Part shown: piece after piece, positions 1 through 10,050 of the stretch | Layout of the letters: every line of letters begins with the position of its first letter | Position numbering within the stretch: the stretch's first letter is position 1 | Assembly: GCA_035995205.1 (NCBI GenBank) | Contig: DASYKS010000090.1 | Coordinates: 1 to 64,000 of the forward strand | Length of the DNA: 64,000 bases | From: DASYKS01 sp035995205 | GTDB taxonomy: Bacteria; Acidobacteriota; Thermoanaerobaculia; Multivoradales; UBA5704 | Reading direction: 5' to 3' | The notes under the pieces: generated by a model | What the model saw: the letters and a program-made list of their open reading frames with translations, nothing else | What the model was told of the DNA's origin: nothing | The model's database searches: none | Translations under genes and position numbers: made by a program

Positions 1-1
1 C

Positions 2-139
2 TTCGATTCGCTCTCGCCGGAAGAGCTACATTCCGGCTACGTCGCCTACCTCGCCGCCAGCTATGAACGCCGCGCTATCCCGGCGAAGGAAGCCCGCTCT
101 TCTGACCGCCGGAATCACGCCGTTTCTGACCGCCGCTAA
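2..139 (+). CDS. C-terminal fragment of an unrecognised protein
   Basis: An open frame enters from the left edge and ends at TAA 137-139, giving 45 residues. The sequence contains SPEELHSGYVAYLAASYERR followed by a charged tail rich in Asp and Arg (SSDRRNHAVSDRR). Only the tail is visible, so no family can be assigned. The alternative is that this frame is not coding; the absence of a start in the window prevents a better test. Confidence 0.4.
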   Translation, partial: FDSLSPEELHSGYVAYLAASYERRAIPAKEARSSDRRNHAVSDRR

Positions 140-255
140 CATCCGCTCGCGGACAAGCATAGGATCCAACTAAGAGGCTCGCACCGGTACTCCGCAGCCT
201 AAGGAGGGCGCCGTTTGGAGATAATAGTTGCGTGAATGGCTATAAGTCAAGATGG

Positions 256-283
256 TTGACTATGGTCCGTTAAAAGTTACAAT
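256..283 (+). promoter_or_regulatory. Sigma70-type promoter
   Basis: TTGACT (256-261) and TACAAT (278-283) are separated by 16 bp, close to the housekeeping sigma consensus. The -35 hexamer is also the right arm of a small palindrome with AGTCAA at 245-250, a possible operator. The predicted transcript would start near 290 and reach the terminator-like hairpin at 461-487. Confidence 0.6.
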
Positions 284-289
284 CTCGCG

Positions 290-487
290 TATTCAGTCGA
301 TGAGGAACGGACAGACAACCATGGATAGTCTTGGTGTGCAGGGCGAGAAGCGCTACGGGTTCGACCTGAGGGCGTCTGGTCCGATCGGCAGGTCTCCCTT
401 GTCACCTCTCCACCGGAGCACCACTCATCATTCGTCCAGCACTCCGTGCTCTGCCAAACCGGGCGCCCTAAAGAGGGCGCCCTTCTT
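290..487 (+). ncRNA. Candidate small RNA or attenuator leader
   Basis: The segment begins about 7 bp after a good -10 box and ends at a perfect 9-bp GC-rich stem with a 4-nt loop followed by TTCTT, giving a transcript of about 200 nt. A smaller AGCAC/GTGCT hairpin lies inside near 439-451. There is no convincing coding frame. It could be a free small RNA, or a leader whose terminator attenuates the peptide gene that begins just downstream. I did not recognise a known RNA family. Confidence 0.4.
461..487 (+). terminator. Intrinsic terminator-like hairpin
   Basis: GGGCGCCCT (461-469) and AGGGCGCCC (474-482) are perfect complements with a 4-base loop, followed by TTCTT. The T tract is short, so termination may be partial, which would suit attenuation of the ORF starting at 489 or 504. 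Confidence 0.55.
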
Positions 488-503
488 AATGGGAGGGAAG
501 GAC

Positions 504-656
504 TTGAGTGGATTTCGTTGGTTGGTTCTAGCGCTTCTTGTGTTTTCATCGGCTCTCGCACCCGCGATATTTAACAGGAATGACGGACAGCCGACAGATG
601 CCAGCCCAAAGCCTCCCCTTTCCGATGGTGGTGGGGCTGTCGATCCGGTCGGTTAA
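504..656 (+). CDS. Short secreted peptide, GFRW/DPxG family (copy 1)
   Basis: I chose the TTG start at 504 because GGGAGG lies 7 bp upstream; an in-frame ATG at 489 sits in the hairpin tail with poorer spacing. The product is 50 aa (55 from the ATG). It has a hydrophobic N-terminal segment beginning S-GFRW-LVLALLV that ends in an Ala-rich stretch, like a signal peptide. A short polar mature part ends in SDGGGAVDPVG. The GFRW start and the Asp-Gly...Asp-Pro-x-Gly tail recur in the peptide at 42120, and the tail recurs in the next ORF. No function is known to me; a secreted signal or pheromone-like peptide is inference. Confidence 0.5.
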   Translation: MSGFRWLVLALLVFSSALAPAIFNRNDGQPTDASPKPPLSDGGGAVDPVG

Positions 657-676
657 TCGACCAGAAGGGATCAAAG

Positions 677-760
677 ATGAACCTAGATGGAGGCTCTGGT
701 CTCGACCCGGTCGGATTGGACGAAAAATGGAGTGCTCGCCGGAGTGATTTTCCGGCGTAA
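677..760 (+). CDS. 27-residue ORF repeating the DGG..DPVG motif
   Basis: A 27-codon ORF with a good ribosome binding site (AGAAGGGA at 663-670). Its product begins MNLDGGSGLDPVG, repeating the C-terminal motif of the preceding peptide (DGGGAVDPVG) 20 bp downstream of that peptide's stop. It has no signal peptide. It may be a second peptide, or a partial duplication of the upstream gene's 3' end now in a separate frame. Its size alone would not make it credible; the motif repeat does. Confidence 0.35.
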   Translation: MNLDGGSGLDPVGLDEKWSARRSDFPA

Positions 761-787
761 GGCGTAGAGGAAGGCTCTAGTTTTTTG

Positions 788-1822
788 CTACAAGAGGTCG
801 AGGCAACCCTCGGCCTCTTTCGTCTGCCTTCGGTCCAAGTTTTTATTTTCTATTAGATCGTTGACCACCTCTTTTGCTTCGCGCCGTTGCTTTGAATCTT
901 TGGAAAAGAGTGCGACAATTCTGCAGTATGTCAACTGGAGATGAATTTTGTCGTTTTCCTGTCCGACAGCAAGTAGCTCATCTACGTAGCGTAAGATGCT
1001 CGGATTCCCACTCTTGGGGTTGGCTAACGAGTAATAATAGAGATAGTTATTAATGCTCAGTAGTCTGGGCCCAGGGTCGTTCGAGTCTTTGAGACGGCGA
1101 AATCCTTCCTGGCAGTAATGCACCGAATCTCTCAGTAGATCCTCTCGCACTACGCGCATGCGCGCGCCGCTATAATCAATGCTGAGTTCACCTAGCATGA
1201 AGCCAATTAGCGAGGCCGAGCGACCTCGAAGCTCGTTCTCAATATCCGCAAATTTCTTTTGCGACTCAAGTTGGTAGTTCATTCCGTACTCGCGTACTTT
1301 CACATCGATATCTCTCTGGAGCTGCTGCCAACCAAAGATTGCGGCAATACCAACAAGCGATGAAAAGATGAAGAGAGCAAGTGATGCTGCCGACAGTAAA
1401 ATCGAAGATGAGTCGCTAATTGGTGCTGGCTTTGATAGTGGTGAGTTGACGATTAGAGCAAGTGAGCCGCTAAAGAGTATCGCCACGAGGCCTACGACGC
1501 CCAAGATTTTCAGAATTTTGAGGCTTCGGTGTAAAAACTCTTCTTCACGGCCAGCCTGAACGCGTTCCTTCCCTTGGCTTGTCCCTCCACTTTTTGTGGG
1601 GTTCTTCGAATCGGCGCGGCGTGGTCTTGTTAGGAATACTGAAAAGAGAGCGAACAGGGTAAGTATGAAATTCCCGAGAGTGACGGCTGCTATTGAAATT
1701 GGCATGTTTCCCGGAGTTAATGAAAACCAAATAGTGGATGCGAGCAAAATTAAGGAAAGTGAAATCAATCGTATCTTGGAGAATACCGATCGGCCTGCTC
1801 TGGGCTGCAATCTCTCAGCCAT
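788..1822 (-). CDS. Hypothetical four-TM membrane protein
   Basis: 344 aa. Four predicted membrane segments lie at about residues 15-35, 40-63, 108-128 and 140-165, with a hydrophilic basic loop (about 65-100) between the pairs. A soluble, largely helical C-terminal half of about 180 residues contains Tyr-rich NNYLYYYSLA and ends in a charged tail. I recognise no family. Base composition is visibly more AT-rich than the flanking genes, which suggests recent acquisition together with the peptide ORFs at 0.5-0.8 kb. The gene ends just after those ORFs in convergent orientation. Confidence 0.8.
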   Translation of the reverse strand: MAERLQPRAGRSVFSKIRLISLSLILLASTIWFSLTPGNMPISIAAVTLGNFILTLFALFSVFLTRPRRADSKNPTKSGGTSQGKERVQAGREEEFLHRSLKILKILGVVGLVAILFSGSLALIVNSPLSKPAPISDSSSILLSAASLALFIFSSLVGIAAIFGWQQLQRDIDVKVREYGMNYQLESQKKFADIENELRGRSASLIGFMLGELSIDYSGARMRVVREDLLRDSVHYCQEGFRRLKDSNDPGPRLLSINNYLYYYSLANPKSGNPSILRYVDELLAVGQENDKIHLQLTYCRIVALFSKDSKQRREAKEVVNDLIENKNLDRRQTKEAEGCLDLL

Positions 1823-1932
1823 AGTTAGCCTCCATTAAGTACAGCTATAACCTAGCACGATCTTGAGGTCTCGGCCATCGCCAAACACCCCTCTCCGCAT
1901 ACAATCCTCCTCACGCACCCCAGGAGGGATTC

Positions 1933-4005
1933 ATGCCCAGAACAGCCGTCGCCGTCGTTTCGTTTCTCACGCTTCTCGCCCTCGCCGCCCCTCTCGCGGC
2001 CCATGCCGCCGAGGCCCCTCATCCGTTCACCGCCCGGGATCTCTGGGTGATGGACCGGATCTCCGATCCCCAGCCGGACCCACAGGGGAACCGGATCGCA
2101 TTTTCGGTGCGGGTGACCGATTTCGCGACGAACGGCGCCAAGAACGACCTTTGGCTGGTCAATGCCGACGGTTCCGGGCTTCGGCAGTTGACCGCGGACG
2201 CCAAGCGCAACTCCGATCCGCGGTGGGCTCCGGACGGCAAGTCGCTCTTCTTCTTGTCCACCCGCTCGGGATCGTCGCAGATCTGGCGGCTGCCACTCGA
2301 CGGGGGGAGGCCTTCGCAGGTTACCGACCTGCCGCTCGACGCCTCGGCTTTGAAAGTTTCTCCGGACGGCTCGCTCCTCGCGTTCAGCTTGGAGGTATTC
2401 CCCGATTGCGCCGATCTTGCCTGCTCCAAGAAGCGGGTCGACGACGCGGCGGCCGCGCAGGCGACCGGTAGGGTCTATGACCGGATGTTCACCCGCCATT
2501 GGGATACCTGGCAGGACGGGCGGCGGAACCATCTGTTCGTGATTCCGGCTTCCGGCGGCACGCCGATCGACCTGTCGAGGGGGATGGACGCCGACGTGCC
2601 ATCCAAGCCGTTCGGCGGGGCGGAGGAGTTTGCGTTCACACCCGACGGCAAGGCCGTGGTGTTTTCGGCGCGGATCGCGGGGCAGACCGAGTCTTGGTCC
2701 ACCAACTTCGATCTCTACCGGGTGCCGGTCGACGGCTCCGCGGCGCCGCAGAACCTGACGGCGAGCAACCTCGCGTGGGACACCCAGCCGAGCTTCTCAC
2801 CGGACGGGAAGACTTTGGCCTACATGGCGATGGTTCGGCCGGGGTTTGAGGCGGACCGTTTCCACATTCGCCTGCGCGATCTTTCGACCGGTGCCGAGAA
2901 AGAGCTTGCTGCGGCTTGGGACCGGACGCCGGCTGAGCTGGTTTGGTCGCGCGACGGCAAGACGATCTATGCCTCAGCGAACGATCTCGGGCGTAGCCCG
3001 TTGTTCGCGATCGACGTGGCGACCGGCGCGGCTCGCAAGCTGACCGCCGAAGGTTCGGTTCACTCCCCGGTGCTGTTAGGCGAGCGGGGCGACCGGATCG
3101 TGTTCGGGCGCGACACCTTTCGCTCGCCGGTCGAGCTGTTCACGATTCATCCGGACGGCTCCGGCCTGACCCAAATTACCCGGATCAACGAAGCGAAGGT
3201 CGCGGCGGCCCAGATGACCCAGCCCGAGCAGTTCTCGTTCGTCGGCTCACATGGCGACACCGTCTACGGTTGGGTGGCCAAGCCGGTCGGGTGGGTGGCC
3301 GGCCAGAAGGCACCGATCGCGTTCCTGATCCACGGCGGGCCGCAAGGCTCGTTCGAGGAGAACTTCCACTACCGGTGGAATCCGCAGGTCTACGCCGGTG
3401 CAGGCTACGCGACGATCATGATCGATTTTCACGGCTCCACCGGCTACGGCCAGGCGTTCACCGACGCGATCTCCAAAGACTGGGGAGGCGGTCCGCTCGA
3501 AGACCTGCAGAAGGGGCTGGCCGCCGCGCTCGCCAAGTACCCCTGGCTGGATGGCGACCGCGCCTGCGCGCTGGGCGCCTCGTACGGCGGCTACATGATC
3601 AACTGGATCGCCGGGCGCTGGCCCGACGGATTCAAATGCCTGGTCAATCACGACGGGCTGTTCGACCAGCGGGCGATGTACTACACGACCGAAGAGCTCT
3701 GGTTTCCCGAGTGGGAGCAGGGGGGGCCGTACTACGAAAACCCCGAGGCCCACGAGAAGTGGAATCCCGCGAACTACGTCGCAAATTGGAAAACGCCTAT
3801 GTTGGTGGCCCAGGGCGGCCTCGATTATCGCGTTCCGGAGGGGCAGGGCATTGCGACCTTCACGGCGCTACAGCGGCGGGGCATCCCCAGTCGCTTCCTT
3901 TACCTGCCGGACGAGAACCATTGGGTACTGCACGCGGCCAACAGCTTGCTGTGGCACGAGACCGTCCTCGGCTGGCTCGATCGCTGGCTGAAAACGAAGA
4001 ACTGA
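1933..4005 (+). CDS. Secreted S9 family peptidase (acylaminoacyl/dipeptidyl-peptidase type)
   Basis: 690 aa serine peptidase. An N-terminal signal peptide (about residues 1-25, ending AAHAAEA) exports it. Residues about 35-420 form a WD40-like beta-propeller with repeated SPDG/APDGKSLFF blades. The C-terminal alpha/beta-hydrolase domain carries the triad: Ser550 in GASYGGYM, Asp631 in GGLDYRVP and His663 in DENHW. The family cleaves oligopeptides, often after Pro or Ala, in the periplasm. AGGAGG lies just upstream of the ATG. It is monocistronic, followed by a terminator-like hairpin. A second S9 peptidase lies at 6787-8763. Confidence 0.95.
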   Translation: MPRTAVAVVSFLTLLALAAPLAAHAAEAPHPFTARDLWVMDRISDPQPDPQGNRIAFSVRVTDFATNGAKNDLWLVNADGSGLRQLTADAKRNSDPRWAPDGKSLFFLSTRSGSSQIWRLPLDGGRPSQVTDLPLDASALKVSPDGSLLAFSLEVFPDCADLACSKKRVDDAAAAQATGRVYDRMFTRHWDTWQDGRRNHLFVIPASGGTPIDLSRGMDADVPSKPFGGAEEFAFTPDGKAVVFSARIAGQTESWSTNFDLYRVPVDGSAAPQNLTASNLAWDTQPSFSPDGKTLAYMAMVRPGFEADRFHIRLRDLSTGAEKELAAAWDRTPAELVWSRDGKTIYASANDLGRSPLFAIDVATGAARKLTAEGSVHSPVLLGERGDRIVFGRDTFRSPVELFTIHPDGSGLTQITRINEAKVAAAQMTQPEQFSFVGSHGDTVYGWVAKPVGWVAGQKAPIAFLIHGGPQGSFEENFHYRWNPQVYAGAGYATIMIDFHGSTGYGQAFTDAISKDWGGGPLEDLQKGLAAALAKYPWLDGDRACALGASYGGYMINWIAGRWPDGFKCLVNHDGLFDQRAMYYTTEELWFPEWEQGGPYYENPEAHEKWNPANYVANWKTPMLVAQGGLDYRVPEGQGIATFTALQRRGIPSRFLYLPDENHWVLHAANSLLWHETVLGWLDRWLKTKN

Positions 4006-4028
4006 CCCCTCCCGCCGCCTACCAAATT

Positions 4029-4060
4029 GGGCGGGCGTCTTGGGGGCGTCCGCCCGTTTG
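4029..4060 (+). terminator. Probable terminator after the S9 peptidase
   Basis: GGGCGGGCG (4029-4037) pairs with CGTCCGCCC (4047-4055) through eight Watson-Crick pairs and one G-U, followed by GTTTGG. It sits 24 bp after the peptidase stop. The short T run makes it moderate. Confidence 0.45.
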
Positions 4061-4234
4061 GCCCATCTCGGCGTGCCTTCGTGGCCCGCAAGCCCCGGTT
4101 TACCACCTTCTTCGACGAAAGTTGTCCATTCGAGGAGGGGGAGCGGCAACATCCCTAGTAGAAGGCACTTTTCGTCATAGATTGAAAGAGATAGCTTCGA
4201 AAAGGACCTGCGAAATCTACATTGCGGAGGCGCC

Positions 4235-5542
4235 ATGAATACTGCACAGATTCCAATGCCGGGAGCCCTGCGGTTGCGCAACATCCATGCTTTAGGCGCC
4301 GAGGACGGCTCATGCGATCTGATCTACGACCTGGAGCGGGGGATGGTGATCGAGGTACCGATCGACATTCAGTCTTATGTGGCGCTCGCCCTCGACCGCA
4401 CCGAACCGACCGAAGAGATGCTCAGCTGGTTGGTGCGCGAGGATCTGCTCACCTCGGATCGATTCTCCGAGGGGGTGGGTGACGAAGATTTCGCGTCGTC
4501 GGGAAGTTGGTCCGGAACCCTCCCGGATCGCGAATTGGTGCTCGATCGACAGACCGAAGCGGAGGCGATCGAGCTGCTGGAGGGAATCTTCCGTCCGGGC
4601 GAGCGCCTGGCGGTGCGGATCCGATGCTACTGGGCGTACGGTTTTCCCGGGGTCGAAGCGCTGCACAAGATCGTCTTCGAGGCGCGGCGGCTCGCCGCGG
4701 AAAGTCGCCGGGCGATCGCGTTCGAGGTCACGCTCGCCCTGTCGGAGCTCGACGAGGCGACGGCCCGTTATTTCGCCGGCGAATCGTTTCCGGTGCGGGT
4801 CCTGGCCGGTCCGCTCACCGCGTCGTCCGATCTGGCCCCGGCCGTCGCGCCGGATCTTGCGGCGCTCGCCGCCCGCCTCGGCGATCGTCTCACCCTGGGG
4901 GTCGATCTGGCGCGCGGCGCCCGCCTGGGCGATGCCTGGCGCTTGGCCGAGACCTCGGGGATCAGCCATTTGGACGTGACTTGGGCGCCCGGCGCCGAGC
5001 CGCGGGCGAGCGCCGAGCTGCGCGATCTCGAGGCCGACCTTCACCACATCGCCGACGAAATCTGCGCAGGACTCCGATCGCGGAAGGCGCCGATCGACTT
5101 CCAACCGCTCACCCGGTTGGTCGGCCGCCTGCTGCAACGCGAGCCGATGTTCGATTTCGAACGGGAGCCGTCCCGTCGGCCGCTGTGGATCGGCGACGTC
5201 GATTCGAGCTTCGGTCTGCGCAACATGGAGCCTCCGGACGTCGCCCGGCTCTGGGGGAGCATCGATGAATTTTTCGCCGAGCCGGGCGAGGCGATGGCGT
5301 GCGAGAGCTGCTGGGCCCGCTACCTCTGCCCGGAGAGCCGTCTCCTGCCCACTTTCGCCGAGGCCTCCGCGCCGGACGAGAGGCGCTGCAACCTGTTGCG
5401 GGCGCAGTTCGAGGCGGGAGTCCGCCTGCACTATCGGCTGGCCCAAATGGACCCGCTCGCGACTCGGCCGTTCCTCGACCTGGCCCAGCGCGCCTCGTCC
5501 GAGCCGCGCCGCGGGGCGATCGGTCCGCGCAGCTTCGGCTAG
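4235..5542 (+). CDS. Radical-SAM/SPASM-like maturase relative lacking the SAM-cluster cysteines
   Basis: 435 aa. The N-terminal about 80 residues (YDLERGMVIEVP...) resemble the leader part of SPASM peptide-maturation proteins. The C-terminus contains ACESCWARYLCPES (C-x2-C-x5-C) and then DERRCNLLRAQFEAGVRLHY, which matches the auxiliary-cluster SPASM tail. The canonical CxxxCxxC that binds the SAM cluster is absent; the place where it should precede the core reads LAVRIRCYWAYGFPG. The middle (RAIAFEVTLALSELDEATARYF) keeps the usual core strand/helix pattern. It is probably a degenerate, non-catalytic or partner-type relative. No precursor peptide is evident in the 229 bp upstream. It converges on the transporter gene with a 2-bp gap. 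Confidence 0.6.
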   Translation: MNTAQIPMPGALRLRNIHALGAEDGSCDLIYDLERGMVIEVPIDIQSYVALALDRTEPTEEMLSWLVREDLLTSDRFSEGVGDEDFASSGSWSGTLPDRELVLDRQTEAEAIELLEGIFRPGERLAVRIRCYWAYGFPGVEALHKIVFEARRLAAESRRAIAFEVTLALSELDEATARYFAGESFPVRVLAGPLTASSDLAPAVAPDLAALAARLGDRLTLGVDLARGARLGDAWRLAETSGISHLDVTWAPGAEPRASAELRDLEADLHHIADEICAGLRSRKAPIDFQPLTRLVGRLLQREPMFDFEREPSRRPLWIGDVDSSFGLRNMEPPDVARLWGSIDEFFAEPGEAMACESCWARYLCPESRLLPTFAEASAPDERRCNLLRAQFEAGVRLHYRLAQMDPLATRPFLDLAQRASSEPRRGAIGPRSFG

Positions 5543-5544
5543 CT

Positions 5545-6768
5545 TCAACCGGCGAGCAGGGCGAGGACCGCGAACGCGAGCGCCGCGAGCGTCACCGGCA
5601 GGCCGATTCGGGCGTGCTCGCGGAAGCCGAAGCGAATGCCCAGGCGGCTGGCCTGCTCGGCGACGATCAGGTTGGCGATGCTGCCGATCAGAATCGCGTT
5701 GCCGGCAAACGTGCTCGCCAGAGCCAAGGCGTGGCCGACCCTCGCGCCTTGGCCCACGAAAGGCAATAGCAGCATCACCGCCGGCACGTTGCCCACCAGG
5801 TTGCTCAGCACCGCGACGACCGGTACCAGAACCGCCGGGTGGGTGAGATCGGCACCGGCTTGGATCACGCGGTGGCCAACCCAGGCGGTCCAGCCCGACA
5901 GCTCGAACCCGCGCACGACGACGAACAGACCGACGAACAGGGCGAGAAGTTGCCAATCGACCAGGGCGAGCATGTCGCGCGTTTGCATCCGCCGGCTGGT
6001 GAGCACGACGCCGGCGATCGCGAGGGCGGTGAGCGGCAGAGGCACGGGCGATAGGAACAGGACGATCGCCGCCAGGGTGAGCACGATCGCCTTGATCGCC
6101 TGCCGGTGGTCGAGAGGCTCGTCGAGAGGAAGAGGGATCGGCGCCGCCAAGGCGCCCAGGGGGCTGCGTCGCAGGCGCCGCGCGAGCAGCAGGTAAAGGA
6201 CCCCCAGGGATGCGACGACCGGCAGGGCACAAGCGAGCACGAACGGGATGAATGGCAGCGCGAGCCGCTGCGCGATCAGGATGTTCTGCGGATTGCCGAT
6301 CGGCGTGAGCGCGCTGCCCAGGTTGGTGGCGCAGGCGAGCGCGATCAGATGGGGGAGAGGGTCGCGCCCGGAGGCGAGCAGGACGCTGCCGAGCAACGGC
6401 GCCAGCGCGAAGCAGACGACGTCGTTGGTGAGGACCGCCGCGAGCCCCGCCCCGGCCACGATGATCCCGGCGAGTAGGCACCGCTCGTCGGCGATCCCCG
6501 CGAGGCGTCGCCCGATCGCGCCGTAGAGCCCCGACAAGCGATATTGCGCGGACAGGATCATCATCCCGAACAGGAGCGCGAGGGTCGGGGCGTCAACCGC
6601 TTCTTTCGCTTCTGCTACCGTGATCGCCCCGGTCGCGAGAAACGCCACCGCACCGAGCAGGGCAAAGCCGGTCCGGTCGAGCCGGAACGGCGGAACGTGC
6701 CCGAGCGCGAGCCCCAGATAGGTGAGACCGAACAGCGCGAGCGGCAGGAGCGGCGGCGAGGCCGGCAT
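5545..6768 (-). CDS. SLC13/ArsB-type anion transporter
   Basis: 407 aa polytopic inner-membrane protein with about ten or more hydrophobic segments across its length. The family hallmark SALTPIGNPQNILIA appears in the first half, with a second related helix-hairpin (NLVGNVPAVMLLLPF) in the second half, reflecting the internal inverted repeat of ion transporter (IT) superfamily carriers. Members move dicarboxylates, sulfate, arsenite or other anions; the substrate cannot be told here. It starts at ATG 6768, 18 bp after the stop of the S9 peptidase gene on the same strand, so the two may be co-transcribed. Confidence 0.85.
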   Translation of the reverse strand: MPASPPLLPLALFGLTYLGLALGHVPPFRLDRTGFALLGAVAFLATGAITVAEAKEAVDAPTLALLFGMMILSAQYRLSGLYGAIGRRLAGIADERCLLAGIIVAGAGLAAVLTNDVVCFALAPLLGSVLLASGRDPLPHLIALACATNLGSALTPIGNPQNILIAQRLALPFIPFVLACALPVVASLGVLYLLLARRLRRSPLGALAAPIPLPLDEPLDHRQAIKAIVLTLAAIVLFLSPVPLPLTALAIAGVVLTSRRMQTRDMLALVDWQLLALFVGLFVVVRGFELSGWTAWVGHRVIQAGADLTHPAVLVPVVAVLSNLVGNVPAVMLLLPFVGQGARVGHALALASTFAGNAILIGSIANLIVAEQASRLGIRFGFREHARIGLPVTLAALAFAVLALLAG

Positions 6769-6786
6769 TCGTCTCTTAAGGGTCGG

Positions 6787-8763
<1,977 letters not shown>

Positions 8764-8851
8764 GGTCGGGCTCCTTGGTTGAGTCGGGCGGCGGCCCGAG
8801 GTGCGAACTTTAACAGCGGAGCGAATTGAACGGAGTCAATGAGCGAAACAA

Positions 8852-10045
8852 TCAGCGGGGAGGCGCCGCGGCCTCCGCGTAGCCGGTGAGCTCGACGTAG
8901 CCCTTGCCGGAGAGCGGTCGGCCTTCGCGACTGCCGGTCACCCCGACCGCACCCTCCCAATAGCGGAACGTTCCGTCCAACTCCTGGTCCGCGAGCAGCG
9001 GCCGGATCGTCAGGTCCAGGCGCTCGCCCGGAATGCGCAGGCGCCAGGCCGCGGGGTAGCGGGCGCCGCTCTTCGGGCTGGTCCAGGTGGCGGTCTCGGT
9101 GAAGCCCAAGTCCCGCCATTCGATCGCCCGGGTCGAGCCGTCGGGGGCGATCAGTGTGCCGCGGCTTTCCGGAGAAGCCCCGCCGTCCCGTTGGCGCAGG
9201 CGGTAGAGCATCAGCTCGTAGCCGTCTTCGAGCTGAAGGGCGAACCAATCCCAGCCGATCTGGGCGGGTGAAAGCGAGCTGGTGCTCCATTCGCGATCGA
9301 GCCAGGCGAGTCCGGAGACGGCGAAGCGCGTGCCGTCGATCCGGATCTCGCCGCGGGCGCTCATCCGCGGGAGCGAGTAGTAGTAGCTCGCGTTGCCCGG
9401 CGCGGCACTCTTCTGGGAAAGGCCGCGGTCGCCTTGCAGCACCGGGGGCGTTCCCGCTTCGAGGATCAGATCGATCGCGGTCCTCTCTTCGCCTTCTCCT
9501 GCGGTCGCCCGAAGGCTCGCCGGCCAGGTCGGTCGGCTCTCTCCGGTCGCCCCGCTTTCGAGCACCCAATCGTCGAGCGCCACCTTGAATGGCACGGCGG
9601 AGGCACCGGCGAGTCCCAACGCACCGCGGCGGAACCGTTCGAACGAGCGGAAGTGCCGGCCCGCCACGTCCGAGACCGCGAAGTGACCGAGATAGACGTC
9701 GCGGGCGCCCCACTTGGAAGCTCGCGCTGCGCCCCGCGACGCGAGGGCCTGGCGGAAGATCGTCCATTGGAAGCCGAACGGCCGCCCCTCCGCGGTGGCG
9801 AGGTTGCCGGTCACGTACCACCACTCGGTGCGAAACTCGGGATGCGGGCCATGGTCGGCCGGAAAGACGAACGTCCGCGGCGCGAGCGCGCGGGCGAAGC
9901 CGTCGTCGCTCCCGGAAGATCCGGCGGAGAGAACGGAAGCCACCCCCCGCGTTTCGGACCGCTGTCCTTCGGGCGGCCGATCCGCGCAGGCGCCGAAGGC
10001 GAAGAGGCCGCCGAGCGCAAGCAGGAGAGAGACGAGGCGCGTCAT
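8852..10045 (-). CDS. AttH/CrtC-like lipocalin-fold lipoprotein
   Basis: 397 aa from the ATG at 10045; the longer frame upstream overlaps the permease gene and was rejected. A lipoprotein signal (LFAFGAC, lipobox FGAC) is followed by the AttH/carotenoid 1,2-hydratase-like fold with the signature HPEFRTEWWYVTGNL and a second-domain EWSTSSLSPAQIGWDWFALQ. Members are secreted or periplasmic and co-occur with LolCDE/MacB-like ABC exporters. Here it is the third gene of such a unit, 5 bp after the FtsX permease stop. Its biochemical role in these operons is not established; a lipid or hydrophobic ligand is inference. Confidence 0.85.
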   Translation of the reverse strand: MTRLVSLLLALGGLFAFGACADRPPEGQRSETRGVASVLSAGSSGSDDGFARALAPRTFVFPADHGPHPEFRTEWWYVTGNLATAEGRPFGFQWTIFRQALASRGAARASKWGARDVYLGHFAVSDVAGRHFRSFERFRRGALGLAGASAVPFKVALDDWVLESGATGESRPTWPASLRATAGEGEERTAIDLILEAGTPPVLQGDRGLSQKSAAPGNASYYYSLPRMSARGEIRIDGTRFAVSGLAWLDREWSTSSLSPAQIGWDWFALQLEDGYELMLYRLRQRDGGASPESRGTLIAPDGSTRAIEWRDLGFTETATWTSPKSGARYPAAWRLRIPGERLDLTIRPLLADQELDGTFRYWEGAVGVTGSREGRPLSGKGYVELTGYAEAAAPPR

Positions 10046-10050
10046 CGGTC

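Larger units (their letters stand above)
140..503. other. 364-bp region with promoter, leader and terminator, no convincing protein gene
   Basis: Between the partial gene and the first micro-peptide there is no convincing protein gene. A frame open from 252 runs into the peptide at 504, but its first 80 codons have no recognisable protein character. The stretch holds a near-consensus promoter (256-283), an AGTCAA/TTGACT palindrome (245-261) and an intrinsic-terminator-like hairpin (461-487). This is consistent with a small RNA or an attenuated leader. Confidence 0.5.

Noticed and set aside
252..503. Upstream extension of the first micro-peptide to a 134-aa protein
   Set aside because: The extra residues have no protein character and cover a promoter, leader and terminator hairpin. 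The RBS-supported start is at 504.
4310..6481. A 723-aa minus-strand frame across the SPASM-like gene and transporter
   Set aside because: It is a shadow of the two real genes and is Arg/Ala/Gly-rich without motifs.
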